A stretch of DNA of 64,000 nucleotides, taken from the NCBI RefSeq assembly GCF_027409185.1, contig NC_084478.1:81079624-81143623 (forward strand). The letters run 5' to 3'. The translations under genes were made by a program, and so were the position numbers. The DNA comes from Cynocephalus volans (Eukaryota; Chordata; Mammalia; Dermoptera; Cynocephalidae). The number at the start of each line of letters is the position of its first letter. Position 1 is the stretch's first letter. Positions 36,901-49,083 of this stretch are shown one piece after another. The notes under the pieces were generated by a model. The model was not told the origin of the DNA. It was given only the letters and a program-made list of their open reading frames with translations, and did no database searches.

Positions 36901-38999
36901 CCCAGGAATGGCAAACAAGTCTAGTTTCTCTACTTCAGTTTTTCTTTCTCTGTAGTAGAGTTTATTTGTTTTTAAATTCAGGGAATCAAGATAAAGGTTT
37001 GTGGCTTCTATTTCTAGCTCACTAGATGACTCCTTGTGACCTTTGGTAAGTCACAATATCTGATTCAGCATCTCTGTTAGGGCCCACTTGGTGAAAAACA
37101 CTCCATGACAAAGGGAATCATTCAATTGGGATGAGTCTTTGAATGAGAAATATTCAAAGCTACTATTTCTGTTTAGTTCTTAACAGAAATAGTATTTGTG
37201 CACACTCTCTGGAGGGAGAGCATATGGTCCTTAACATTATGTGCTTTCAATAGTGATATTGTTAGGTGGTAAGTAAACCAGGGAAATTCAAATTCCATGA
37301 AAAAAAAAAAAGGTACAGAGGGCATGAAAAAGGGATCTTGCTAGGTGTCATGACTTTGATGCCATTCAAAGAGCTTCTTAAAAATAATCCAGGGTATTGC
37401 CATTGTCACCAAATTACCCTTGTGAAGAGTCTGGAGGTACATCTGGCACTGTGGGAGATTTTGTGGAACAATCTCTAGGGATTCTAACGCATCTTTGTGG
37501 AATCCATGGGAGTAATTTGATGGGGAGATGGCTTTTGCACATCTATGACAGAAAACTCTACACATTTAATTAAAAGGAAAATGCTCAAGACTGTGCCAAT
37601 GCTTATAATGTCCTGTGTTTATGTGTGTGTGTACTGATCTAGAGAGGGGCTTAGGTCCTGCCTGCTGGCGTTATTACTCTCTGATGCCTGAAGCCCCGAG
37701 TTCTGGAGATATGAGGCCTTGAGTAGAGATCATCTTTACCAAACCCATATGTGGAACAGACAAGAGGGGTTACCTGGGGGACACATCCAGAAACTAACAA
37801 TTCCCCCATCATGGTTAAAGAAACTTGAGAGGCTTGTATTTTTAGCCAAAGAGGGTCCCTCAGTCCAAGCCTGAGGAACTTGTGGGCTTGGCTCTGGAAC
37901 AGAAGGCTTCAAACAGGTGTGACGCTCTCTTCTTGGGCGGCCTCTTCTCCAGAGGGTGTCAAGTGGTACACTCTTTTCATGCATATGGAAAGACAGGCTG
38001 AGCTGAGAGAGCAACAGAAGGCAGCTGCAATGAAGCAGCGCCTCCAGGAGACCCAAACGCTTGGCAGCAAAGTGCTATAAAAATCAGAGGCAGGGGGCCT
38101 AGCTGAGGTATAGGAGGAGGGAGTGTACTGCCTCCTTATGCAGAGATGACACTGCTGATCCTCTGTCAGCAAGACACATCGTGAGGTATTTGCTTTGGGC
38201 TTAGTGTTTGGAATAACACGTCCTCAACTTCTGAGTGCCTACTGTGTGGTTACCCACACTCTCCTACTTCGGCGTCTTCTTTGTCCAAGAGCACACAGTT
38301 GCAAGATGGTCAGCTGGGGCCAGAACTGACTGCCCTGTGACAGAACTCAGCTCTACTTGGATTAAGCCTCCTGTCCTGGCTTCATTAGCACCTGGCTTTA
38401 ACTAAGCCACACAGTGGGCAAAGTGTCATAAATAACCCATTCTCTGCTAAAGCAGGCTGGCTGCACCTAAGCCAAGTCTGGGTTTGTAAACTCCTCCCTA
38501 CCTTTGCCAATCAAATATTATTCCCAGGTCTTACTTATTTGCACTATTCTTAAGCTAGGGGACTCAGATGGTTTAAGAAAGTCCCTATGCTGTGACATGG
38601 CAGCTGGCTGGCCCCGGCCTTGTGGGACTCTGTTTGGGGCTGAGGGAAGCAATAGGCACCAGGAAGTCATAGGATGTATCTAAAACAAAGGTGGTTCCCT
38701 GTTAAACCTCTCTGGCTCTGTCATGCCATTTCTGTTTCTTTGTTATATTATATTTTTGTTTTTGCAGTTGTTAAATCTTTTCTACCAGACTATGAACTCT
38801 GCAAAGGCAACAAATTCTGTCGTGTTCTCTTTGCATACCCTGTAGAGCTGAACTCAAGGCATCACAGGTTTTCCTTAAGTGTATGTTGAATTAAATTAAT
38901 TCACCAGGGGTTTAGCTAGCTGTTCAATTAATTGTGTGGAATAATTCAGAGTCAACTTATAGCATTAACAGCTTTTCTAGACTCTTGTTACTGCATGAT
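36901..38999. other. Intronic sequence, no gene seen
   Basis: Largely unique; a 13 bp perfect inverted repeat lies at 37161-37194. A poly-A of 12 lies near 37302. Confidence 0.4.
37161..37194. repeat. Perfect 13 bp inverted repeat, 8 nt loop
   Basis: 'tactatttctgtt' (37161-37173) and 'aacagaaatagta' (37182-37194) are exact reverse complements. Confidence 0.9.
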
Positions 39000-39215
39000 G
39001 AGGTGGAAAGAACACTGGCTTTAGAGTCAGGGAAGGCTGGGTTTTGGCGCCTAGATTTAGCTGTGAGCCTTGGGTGAGTTTCTTAAACTCGGTTTTGTCA
39101 TTTCTACCAGAGGGATGATAAATATTGACCTAGTTGGGTTGTTAGGGACCAATGAGGTAATATCTATAAAAGGGCCTAGCACAGAGCCCAGCACATAGTA
39201 GGACTTTAATAAATG
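39000..39215 (+). mobile_element. MIR SINE, sense
   Basis: 'gtggaaagaacactggctttagagtcag', 'ctgtgagccttgggtgagtttcttaaactcg', 'agcccagcacatagtaggactttaataaatg' is a near full-length sense MIR. Confidence 0.85.
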
Positions 39216-40099
39216 TGAATTCCCTTCTCCTGGGGCAAGAGACCTTGCCTAACTGTACCTCATCCATACTCTGAGGGATGCCGGGTGAGGCGGTTGGGGC
39301 TGAGATGTAGAAAGAAGAGCCTGTTGCTCCTGCCAGATCAAGCCTAGCAGCCCCAGTATCCCTCCCCACTTGCTTAAGCCATTAGCTCAGCCTAGGGCCA
39401 GTGGAGAAACTGACTTCTCTCATAGTTTCCTGTCCTACCGTCCTGCCACTTGTTACTTACTGGCGAGGTAGAAAGGAAATATGATCACGCAAGGCAACAG
39501 AGATGTTGGGGTGGAGGGATTTGGCCAGTACTGGAAATAGCTTGAAGCCCCACCCTGAAACTGCCCTCCAGCCCCAAAGAGGAAAGGAAATGGGCAAGCA
39601 GCAGTCCCATTCCCAGACAGGTGGAGCAGGGGATGAAAGAGGCCAGCCGCCTTTCAAGGGAAAACACTGGCTTTGATCTCACTAAAGGAAGGAGGGAGGT
39701 GCTAACCCCTCTCTGCTTTCCCTCTCAGCATTCCTTCGGCTTTCTGGGTTTCAGTTTATACATTTTTGAAGGGAACATGGTACTGGAAGAGGGCAAGCGG
39801 GGTATGAGGTGGGGCCGAGGGATGGGAGTTGAAGGTAAAGGCTACCTTAGGGCGATCAGTCCTTTCTTGACCCAAGTGTCAATGAATAAAGAAGTGTAAA
39901 TGATTCAGCCGTAGTTCAGTTCAGCCCGGCTCAACTCCTTTCTTGCTCACTCCTTTCCAGCTCTTGCTCACACAATGCAAACAGCATACAACTAGGTATG
40001 TGGTCCAAAAGATACTCAGAAGAAGACTTAAGGTAGCTATTATTCTTCCATAATCCCATTTGGTCACAGGAAACCAAGCCACAAACCTGAGTCAGCTGA
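39216..40099. other. Intronic sequence, no gene seen
   Basis: Unique-looking; short frames on both strands lack recognisable domains. Confidence 0.4.
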
Positions 40100-40273
40100 T
40101 CCTTTTATTCTCACCTCAATATTTAGTAAGGACCTACTATGTGCCAGACTAGGTTAGTCGCTGGGGTACAAAGACAATAAGACATGTTTAATAGGAGGGA
40201 TTATTAAAGAACAATGTGATGAGTGGTTTACTACTATTACTACTGCTATTACTATTACTAAAAGTAAAAGTAA

Positions 40274-40512
40274 TATCAGCTAACATTTACTACAGGCTTA
40301 TTATATGTCAGGCACCTAAAGTGTCTAAGCACTTTTTATGGATTGACTAACTTAATTCTCACAACCAACCCATATGGTGGGTACTATTATTGCTCCATTT
40401 TAAGATGAGGATCTGAAACACAGACGGTTGGATAACTTGAGAGAAATCATACAGCTAGTATATGTGGAGCTGAGATTTGAACCCAGGTAATCCTGGAGAT
40501 CAACACTAGTTA
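40274..40512 (-). mobile_element. MIR SINE, near full length, antisense
   Basis: 'cagctaacatttactacaggcttattatatgtcaggcac', 'ctccattttaagatgaggatctgaaacacag', 'gagatttgaacccaggtaatcctgg'. Confidence 0.9.
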
Positions 40513-40754
40513 TAGGAGCCCATACACCATCCTAGAGGAAGTGAGTGTGGAGTAGGGCCAGCAGAGGGGTACGAAGGGTGGCAGGAAGGCCTTCCCAATA
40601 GAGCCTGAGCAAGACAGGGAGTGTGAAACAGAATGGCACATTTTAGGCACTGAAGTGGATTAGCTATGGTGAAGGGTAGGGCACAAGAACCAGGACACAA
40701 GGCTGGGCAGGCAGGCACGAGTTTCACAGCAGGCCTTGCTAAGGCATTTGGCCT

Positions 40755-40875
40755 TACCCTAGCCTAGAAGCTCCAGGAGGGCAGAACATTTTTTCTTCCC
40801 TGCTGTACTGCCAGTTCCCAAAACAGTGCTTGCACCTAGAAGGTAGTAAATAAATAGTTGTGGGATAAGTGAGTG
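40755..40875 (+). mobile_element. L2 LINE 3' end, sense
   Basis: 'ctagaagctccaggagggcagaacattt', 'aaacagtgcttgcacctagaaggtagtaaataaatagttg'. Confidence 0.7.
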
Positions 40876-41814
40876 GAAGCTTGGGGGAGATACTGGAAGC
40901 TTTTAAATGAAGGAATAAACAGCTGTGCATTGTAGAAGGAGAATGTACTGGAATTTGAGAGGAAGAAGGCAAGTAGGGACACCAGCCCAAAGCCTGGTGC
41001 CACAGCCCTGGGAAGTGGTAATAGGGCCTGAGCTAGGACAGTTGTGGGAGGAATGGAGAGACAGAAAAACTTCAAAGATAGCATCAATAGAACTAAACAG
41101 TGAATTGGCTGTGGGGAGTGAGGAAGAGGGGAGAGTCAAGGATTTCTGGCTGTGTGGGAGAAGCAGTAATGGGATGAGGGATACAGGCAGAGAGGGAGGT
41201 TTGGGGATGGGGTGTATGTGTGTGAGGGGGTGTTCAGTTAGCAGCGTGTTGAGGGTCAGGATCCTGACGATATAGTGGTCTGTATGATAAAGGAGGCCCA
41301 GGTGAGGAGAGAGGGTGGGCCTATGACACAATACGTGTTATAGATTTGGGAGCAAGGAACTGGACAAGATGGCCATGGCTGGAGGGGTGGGGGTGGATAG
41401 GGCTTACTGCGGAGTGAGAAGAGAAGAGAGGCAAGGAAAGAATCATGGGGAAGAGGTAGGCAGAGGGAGTGGAAACAGTTCTGAAGACAATTTGAAATCC
41501 TGCAGAGAGGTTAAATAAGAGGAGTCTGAAAAGTGGCTTCTGATATGTTCATTGGAAGGAGGTCTTTGCTGCAGCAAAGTCAGTCAGGAGGGTGTGGACA
41601 GAGGCCTGACTAGAGTGGGCTAAAGAATTGGATGGGAGGAAGAAGAGATGAGAATGAGGACGAGAACACATTATTTTAGGAGTTTGATACAGGGATGGAC
41701 CTGGGGTAGGGCGCACGTTTTAAGATGGGAGAGTCTTAAGTATATTTACAGGCTGAGGGGGAAAAGCCCATAGGACGGGAGTCAGGGGCAGCCTGATAGG
41801 GATTTAGAATTAGT

Positions 41815-41953
41815 TATGTCTGTTTTTCTGGCCTATGAGACAGAGATCTACAAGGGAGGAATACTGTTTTACTCATCTTTATATTACCTGCAGCTCCTAG
41901 CATAAGGCCTGAAAATAATAGGTGCTTAATTCATGCTTGTTGAAAGAATGAAA
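41815..41953 (+). mobile_element. L2 LINE 3' end, sense
   Basis: 'tacctgcagctcctagcataaggcctgaaaataataggtgcttaattcatgcttgttgaaagaatga'-type ending, the usual L2 terminus. Confidence 0.7.
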
Positions 41954-42740
41954 TAAAGTGTGATTGGGATTCTAAGGTGACTCACATCCAGTAGGGAAGA
42001 TTAGGGTCTGGCAGGATAAAGGTGATTGCAGACAGGGAGGGATGGGGTGTCTGTGGCGGGGTAGTCAGAGGAGACAAGTACCATAAGTTGGCTAAAGTCA
42101 GAAAAGGAGAGCATGGAAGCCTTGGCTCCCAGGTTGAGGAGACAGGACTTGATGTGACAGGCACTGGGGCAGGGAAAGGACTGGAGCTGTGCCTGATGAG
42201 AACAGGGAGCAGCACAGAAAGGCTGGGTGGCTACTGTGGAGGTGACTGCAAGAGTCCAAGGGGGAGGCAACAAGGAATTCAACTAGTGTGATTGCGGTGG
42301 GGACGGAGCAACAGGAAAGAGATATGCGAGGGTAGACTCAGCAGGGCTTGGCAGTTGGTTGCTGTGGAGGAAAAGAGAGAGCAGGGAGAAATCGAAGCTG
42401 ACTCCTAGATTTTGAGTCTGGGGAGTGGGAGAATCTCAGTGCCACTGACTGGAGCTGAAGTAAACTAGCAGGAAGAGCAAAGTCTAGCTAAGGGAAGATG
42501 AGGGGCTTGGGTTCAGTTGGGTTTGAGATGACAGTAGGGTATCTGGGTCATGACGTGTAGCAGGTGGCTAGAGATGTATGGTGGTGTGTGGAAGTGAGGT
42601 CATGGATGGGGACTTAAGTAAAACATTGGGAGAAGGTAGTTGGGGGATAAAAAGATCCAGTGGATAGAAGGAAAAGGAGAAAGAAGAGAAGAAAGAGAAT
42701 TAAGTGAAATCTCTTGGAACCTTAGAGGTGAGAGGCAGCA

Positions 42741-44009
42741 TAAGGAAGATGCTTAAGGGGATACATCAGCCATGCTGGCAATGTGCCCCTCCGGCTGAAG
42801 TAGTTCCCCTCTCTCTTCTGGTCAGTTGGGGATACAATGACACTGCTCTGTCCAGCCCCCTTTCTATATAATGCTCCAAGCAGCTCTCATTTTTTTAAAA
42901 ATTGTTAACTCCAGGTCTACCTTTTCCTAAAAATTACACTCAATTCTATCTGGGCAAGCCCAAAGTCAGTGCCAATCTCTGTTGTAGACCCTTGAGGCTT
43001 TACTGCATCTTCAGTTGGGGAAGTGGCGCCTGGGACTGTAATGTGGGCCCTGGCCAGGGAGAGCATTTCTTGTCATGAATTACCCTGTGAAGAGAACGCA
43101 TTATCACCAGAATAACACAGCACCAGCACTTTGAACCATAGCATGGTCTCATATGATACTTCTTAACTGTTCCTATATCAACAATTACTCCATCAAAGAA
43201 CCTGGGCCCAATCATGATGAAAACAAAAAAGCCCTCTTTTTCCCAGAAAAACATTTCCGTTTCCAGGAAATCCGGTTATTACATATGCCATTTCTGGTAC
43301 ATTTTAAGGACATAAAATTGCAGTGGTATTATCAGGAGTAAATCTTATTGCCATGGCTTTACAGCACAAACAAAAATAATGACTCCATTAGTTGTTGGAT
43401 CGGAGTGGCAGGAAGCAGCACATCAAAGGCGATCGCTAGCAGGCGAGGGGCTGGGGGTTAGGAGTGTCCAGAGCACAAAAAAGAGGTCAGGGAGATGTGG
43501 GCTACTGGAGATAAGATATTACACGTGGAGGTGGACAGAAGCATGGAGGAAAAAATGAATTCTTAGTTGCTGGAATGGAAACCTGGTGGCCTGTCTAGAC
43601 GACATCTGTGTCCCACCTGTGGTCCTCATCTCACCTCTTGGACACAGAGTTGGTACTTAAGAACTGCTTGATGGTGAGGCTTATACACCAGTGCCGAGTT
43701 GTGCCAAGAACTGTTTATATGAATGAGCGAGTGAATGAATAGGGCAATAGAAATAATTTTATTATTCAGATGTTTTAATGGCATTTTAAGTATTGGTATA
43801 GAAAAAAGTTTATTAAGCAAAATAAATGGGAAACGTTACCTTACTTGAGGACGAATTATATTTAAGCGAAGAATATGCCCGATATTAATAAGTCTTTTTT
43901 CATTAGCTAAAGTACTTAGAGGCTTTGTGAACCCATATATATAGCCCTTTTGCATATCGTCTAATTAGAAAGGTTCCTGTTAGCCAATCCACAGTAATGT
44001 GTGTGTGTA
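42741..44009. other. Intronic sequence, no gene seen
   Basis: It contains two motif-dense AT-rich blocks that look conserved (43225-43400 and 43840-43990; see findings). No exon. Confidence 0.4.
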
Positions 44010-44210
44010 TGTGCACATGTGTGCATTCTATTAGGTGCTAAGCATCATTCTAGGCTCTGGGGGAGGGGGAAGCTAAGTCCAAAAAAAAAAAAGAAGAAGA
44101 AGTTCTGGTGACTGCTTTCAAGGAAATGAAAATCTACATAGAGAGAGGAAGATATAATTACAGGAAAGGCAGAGGAATAAATCCAAGCTAAACTGTGTGC
44201 TGTTGGTTAG
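44010..44210 (+). mobile_element. Unclassified old mammalian repeat fragment
   Basis: 'attaggtgctaagcatcattctaggctctggggg', 'ctgctttcaaggaaatgaaaatctacatagagagaggaagatataattac' follows the recurrent family order. Confidence 0.45.
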
Positions 44211-44361
44211 AGTATAATAAAATGCCCTCACATGTTGGGGGCACAGGACAAGACTTGTCCGAGTCATAATGCTAACACTGTGTAACATAGTAACAGATGT
44301 GAACGTAAACCCACAGCTCTGAACTTTCAGTCTAGTGGGCTTTCCATTACATCATGAAGCA

Positions 44362-44618
44362 ATAGCATAGTGGTTAAAGACAGGTTTCTGGAGTCATGTG
44401 GGATGATCCCTAAATCTTTACTCCACCATTTACTAGCTGTGTAACCTTAGGCAAGTTACTTAACTGTTCTGTGCCTTAGTTTTCTTGTTTGTAAAATGGG
44501 AATAATAACAGAATCTACCTTATAGGGTGGTTGTAACAATAAATGAGCTAATTCATATAAAGCACTTAGAATAGTATCTGGCTTATAGTAAATGCTCAGT
44601 AAATGTTGTTATTAAATG
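44362..44618 (+). mobile_element. MIR SINE, full length, sense
   Basis: It runs from the tRNA-like head 'caatagcatagtggttaaagac' through 'ccaccatttactagctgtgtaaccttaggcaagttacttaac' to 'ggcttatagtaaatgctcagtaaatgttgttatta'. One of the best preserved MIRs here. Confidence 0.95.
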
Positions 44619-45051
44619 CTAGATATTATCACTTTTCTTATGCTTTACCGACTGTACAAAGAAACAAATTCTAAATGTAATGGACAGTACTAAAACTGGG
44701 TTTCTTTACAAATGTCCTTTCAGATTGAATGAGGGTGAATTCTGAAGAGGTTATCCTGTATCCAAAAACCTTGAATCCAGAAAGAGGGGCAGAGATATCA
44801 AGAAGGGAAGGAGTACAAATGAAAGGTGACTAAGAAAAATGGAAGACAGGAGGAGGGAATGAGAAATTGCAAGTGGTGGGGAAGAGAGGCAGGGGGACAG
44901 AGGTGATAGAAAGGAGGAGAGGAGATAAAGTGGGGTTTGATTGTGGAGGGGAGGAAGGAGGTACAGGGAGGAAGCAGGAAAGACAAGGGCAGTGTGGCTA
45001 CCACTTCACTAGGGGTCTCCTTGCAGACCAAGGTTTCCCTTCAGGGTATGG
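44619..45051. other. Intronic purine-rich stretch, no gene seen
   Basis: 44770-44990 is strongly G/A-rich on the plus strand; nothing else recognised. Confidence 0.45.
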
Positions 45052-45450
45052 TGATAGAGTTTGGATGTGTTGTCCCCCCAAAACTCGTGGAAATCTGATC
45101 CCCAATGTGGCAGTGTTGGGAGCAGTTTGAGTCATGGGGACAGTTTGAGTCATATGGATTAATACCTTCCGTGGGGCGTGTGGGTAGTGAGTGAGTTCTC
45201 GCTCTATTAGTTCCCGCAAGAGCTGGTTGTTTAAAAGACACTGGCACATCCTCTCTCTCTCTTGCTTCCTCTCGCCATGTGATCTGCTTGTACCCACTGG
45301 CTGCCTGCCACTTTCCACCATGAGTAGAAGCAGCCTGAGGCCCATGCCAGATGCAGCTGTCCCAGAATCATGAGCCAAATAAACCTCTGTTCTTTATAAA
45401 TTACCCAGTCTTAGGTATTCTGTTACAGCAACACAAAACGGACTAATACA
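45052..45450 (+). mobile_element. Solo MaLR LTR (MST/THE1-like)
   Basis: A 399 bp LTR beginning TG and ending CA: 'tgatagagtttggatgtg' to 'aacggactaataca'. It has an AATAAA at about 45377 and the 'ataaattacccagtcttagg' block. Flanking 5 bp repeats 'tatgg' (45047-45051) and 'tgtgg' (45451-45455) differ by one base. It is an endogenous-retrovirus-like (ERVL-MaLR) remnant with no internal coding region. Confidence 0.9.
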
Positions 45451-45455
45451 TGTGG

Positions 45456-46169
45456 TTTCAGGGGTTTTAAGGAAGGGCCCTGGCCATGACTAATACCTTC
45501 CTCACATCACTGCTTATCCTCAAATTTCCACTAGTACAGAGAATTCTTCCCTCATAAATATGTGCAGGGCCAACTCTAGCTATACCATATGTCTCTGTTA
45601 ATCAAATGAATATTTTGGAAACAAGCCTACACATGAAGCTTTTTTACATCAAATTTTCCTTAAACCAAGGGTGGGGATGGAAGAAGTGAGAGTACAGGGA
45701 GACTGCTTCACCTGGCTTGTTGCTGCATAAGTACTAAGATGCCTTTGAAAACTGATTCGGCTGGAGGATTAGTACTAATATGTACATGTTGCCCTGGCTT
45801 GTTCCGTATACTACTCCAAGCAACTGCCCTCTCTCCATCCCTCCACTGCTAAACTTCTTCAAGTCTCTCCTTTCTTCACCACCTTGACCCCCTCATTTCT
45901 CAGACACTTCAACCTGCTGCCGTCTGGCTTCTTCCTCACACCTCCATTGAATTGTTTCTTAGAATCAGGATGGAAAAGAGATTTCAGCTTGTTGGCAACT
46001 CAGATTGACTGGCAGCAGCTGCTTGGGGTACTGTGTTGAGAAGGATTCTGAAGCTGTGTGTAGGTTCAGCAGGAAAGTGCATCATGATCAATTTGTAGTG
46101 GATCCATGGGAGTAAGTACATGATGGGCAGGGTGGGCGCTGGGGGGATGTAGTCATATGTGCCCTATAT
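45456..46169. other. Intronic sequence, no gene seen
   Basis: Unique-looking; nothing recognised. Confidence 0.4.
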
Positions 46170-46610
46170 TTGCTATTTCTGCTTCAAGAGACCAAGAATG
46201 ACCTCCTAATTGCCCAACCTAATGTCTTCTTTTCAGCTATCACTCATCCTATGTGATCTCTCTCCAGCACATCATCAACCACCCCCTTCCTTTTGACACT
46301 GTCTTCTTCATCACGACTGGCTCTCCCTGTTCCTTCTCAGTCTCCTTCCCTGGATCATCTTCCTTCATCTGTCTTTGAAATGCAGGTGTCCTCAGGCTGT
46401 ACCCTCAGCCTCTTTTCTCTCTGTCTGCAAGATTTCCCTCTCTGCTGCTGTTTTAATCACATCTATGCAGAGATCCTACATCTCTGGGTCAGTCAGTGTT
46501 TGTCCCCAGCCTCTGACTTGCATTTTAAAGTGTCTGCTGGACATTTCCACCTGGAAAACTTGAATTCTTTCAACTTATGCTTAATATGTTCCAAGTAGAG
46601 CTAATTCAGT
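46170..46610 (+). mobile_element. Old LINE-like repeat fragment (L2-type, uncertain)
   Basis: 'ttttcagctatcactcatcctatgtgatctctctccag', 'tgctggacatttccacctggaaaacttg' resemble a widespread old repeat containing the 'acatttccacttggatgtc' text. Family uncertain. Confidence 0.45.
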
Positions 46611-46974
46611 GTAAGTCCTTCCAAAGAGAATCTTTTTTTGTTCACTCAGCACCACAGGTGAGCCCTACCATGCAATAAACTCCTCAGCAAAGATTTGAAC
46701 TTATGACCCTGAATGGGTTGGTGTGCTTGTGCTTTGTTTAGAGACACTGGATTTGGTAATTTCAAAATACCTGAAATAATAAGGTTTAGGGGATCTCTAT
46801 CTCTGTGATATTCCCATTGTTCGATGAACAATGATTTTTTTTTTCACTATTTGTCAAATAAAAACATATTTAACTGTGTGCAGGAATATAGCAAGAGGCA
46901 TAGAAGTACTCCCAAGACTGTCATTCTCTCTCAGGGGACAGCCTGACAGCAAGCACTGTGCTTTGATTATTTGA
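46611..46974. other. Intronic sequence, no gene seen
   Basis: Nothing recognised. Confidence 0.4.
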
Positions 46975-47330
46975 AAACACTCACTGGTTATCTGCTGGGG
47001 CAGGATGCAGTGTGGTAGGTACTAGGGAGACAATGATGAAGCAGATACAGTCTCTGGCCTTGAGGAGCTTGCAGTCTAGTTAGGTGATGCAGACAGGTGC
47101 AGGAGGAACTATGATGAGAAGAATGTCAGAGGTGAATCCTCTGTCTGGGGCTCTGGGAATTCTGAAGTGGGAATTCTTAATTCCGAGTGCAGGGGCTGGG
47201 TAGTGGATAAGGCTTCATGGAGGAGAGGGGAGGCAGTTTAACTGGCCTTGAAGGATGAGGAAGATTTAAATAGGAAGGCAGAGAAGGTAAGAAAGGCAGA
47301 AGAAGCAGAATAACATTGAAGACATATTCT
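46975..47330 (+). mobile_element. Unclassified old mammalian repeat
   Basis: 'aggtactagggagacaatgatgaagcagatacagtctctggccttgaggagcttgcagtctagttagg', 'ggcttcatggaggagagg', 'ggccttgaaggatgagg' is the recurrent family in full order. Confidence 0.55.
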
Positions 47331-47849
47331 AAACAAGTCATCAAAAATTAATTTACAGAAAGAACAGAGTACTGGGTCAAAACCAGCACCAGCACAGCTC
47401 TGTAAGCAACTTTCTTATCTTCTCTGAATAAGGCATTCTTCTTTTGTGATAGACAGTGATAAACTGATGGGCTAGGCAGAGAGAGGGGAAAAGCCATGGA
47501 TAGACTTGATACTCCATCAGAGCAAGATTTATCTCTGATATATCCATCAGAGAGGTTACTTGAGGGCAAACTGAAGTTGTACTTGCTCAGAACCTATTGA
47601 CTCATTTGTTCACTCATTCACACTATACCAATGTTTCCTGGCATTCCTGTGTGTCAGGCCCTGTCTGCTAAGAGATGAATGAAACTTGCCCCCTGCCTCA
47701 AGCAGTGGTTGGAGAGACAGCTGTGCAAGGGAGCAATTATAACGCTCTGTGATAAGTGCCATCATGGAGGTGTCTTCCCTCCTGTAGTCCAGAGGGAAGA
47801 CAAAGCAAAATCAAGTTGTGCTCTCTGAGTCAGTCTCTAAATGATTTCC
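47331..47849. other. Intronic sequence, no gene seen
   Basis: About 47610-47770 again resembles the head of the unclassified old repeat ('tgtgtgtcaggccctgtctgctaag ... ataagtgccatcatggagg'). The rest is unremarkable. Confidence 0.4.
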
Positions 47850-47884
47850 CTGTCACCCCTCCCTCCTTGAGTTTTCTATCAGAA

Positions 47885-48391
47885 ATTCAGATCTGATCAT
47901 GTCATTCCCCATGCTTAAAAACTGTGGTTGGCTCCCCACTGACTGCAGAACAGAGTCCAAACTCTAAAGCAGGACGTACAAAGGCCTGCAGTCTGGCCCA
48001 GCCAACTTCTCCAGCCTTATCTCAGACCACGGTCTGGGCTATGGCCCCTAAACTGTAGCCAGACTGAACCGTAGAGGGTCTCCCCACCCCTCTTTATCTG
48101 GTCAGCTCTTTTACTTCCCTTGAGTCCTTGATGAATGCTGCGCTGTTCCCAGCTCCCTCAGATGGAGTAAATTCCTCCTCTGTGTTCTCACAGATCACTG
48201 CAGACCTCTCTGCTCTAGCACTTATCACATTCTAGTGTGTAATTGCTTGTTTATGTGCTTGTCTTCCCCACTAGGCAGTGTTCTTCTCAAGGGTGGGAAC
48301 TGGGCCTCACTCTTTTCTTTATCTCCAAGATTTGGTATGGGCCTGGCACACAGTAGGTGCTCCATAGATCTTTGCCAGATGAATGAATGAC
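47885..48391 (+). mobile_element. L2 LINE, long 3' part, sense
   Basis: 'cagatctgatcatgtcattccccatgcttaaaaactg', 'aggcctgcagtctggcccagcc', 'cttccccactaggcagtgttcttctcaagggtggg', 'ggcctggcacacagtaggtgctccatag', 'gatgaatgaatga'. Confidence 0.92.
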
Positions 48392-49083
48392 TCTGACATG
48401 TGGTCAGTTGGGCACGCTCATTGTCAGCAGCTGGCATTACTTAACATGAGAGATGCATAAAAAATGAAGGGCAGCCAGAGTAGCTGAAAAACAGGCGGCT
48501 CTAGTGACATCACGAAAAAAACAAAACAAACTTGAGAAGGCTGAGACAACGCTCTCACTCGCACCTTAAGAAGTGACTCTTGCTTCTGAGCAGCCCCTTT
48601 TTTGTCTGCTCTCCCATTTGCTTTTGAAAACCCAGTCATTGAAATGATTCTAATTATTCATGTTCAGTGGCATATCCAGGAAACACTTAGTTTACAAGCA
48701 ATTAAAATACACTACAATAGATTTATGCAGGTTGAACCCGATCCCGCTGGTAAGAAGGGAGTAAATGACTTATGTCTTGGAGGGATATTTGCTCTCCAAG
48801 GTTGCTATTTATCACTCTTGATCTGCTGTACTAGTTTGGTGCTAAAATGGCAAACATCCGGAGGTACTTCTTAAGGTGAACATACTGTGAACATCTTGGG
48901 GAGCCTGTTCCACAATCGTGGACTTTGTACTTCCCCGCAGCCAGCGGTCCTGTAAATGTGTGAGCACCGCCTCTGCCCATGCCCACTGCCACGCTGAGTG
49001 GCAGGTGGCATGGGGCAGTAGAAAAGCTCCCCAGCACCATGATCAGGGGCTTGGTTTCTAGCAAGACTGGACTACTAGGAATC
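48392..49083. other. Intronic sequence, no gene seen
   Basis: Unique; 48590-48740 is AT-rich and motif-dense (see findings). Confidence 0.4.

Larger units (their letters stand above)
40100..42740 (+). mobile_element. Long unclassified old repeat with nested MIR and L2 pieces
   Basis: It starts 'agtaaggacctactatgtgccagactaggttagtcgctggggtacaaagac' and continues as GGAG-rich text: 'aatcctgcagagaggttaaataagaggagtctgaaaagtgg', 'gactcctagattttgag'. This is the order of a common old mammalian repeat whose database name I do not recall. It is interrupted by a MIR (40274-40512) and L2 ends (about 40755-40875 and 41815-41953). The strand is nominal. Confidence 0.5.

Noticed and set aside
40903..41331. 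142-residue minus-strand open frame with an opposing frame
   Set aside because: Lies in a purine-rich old repeat; the openness is compositional.
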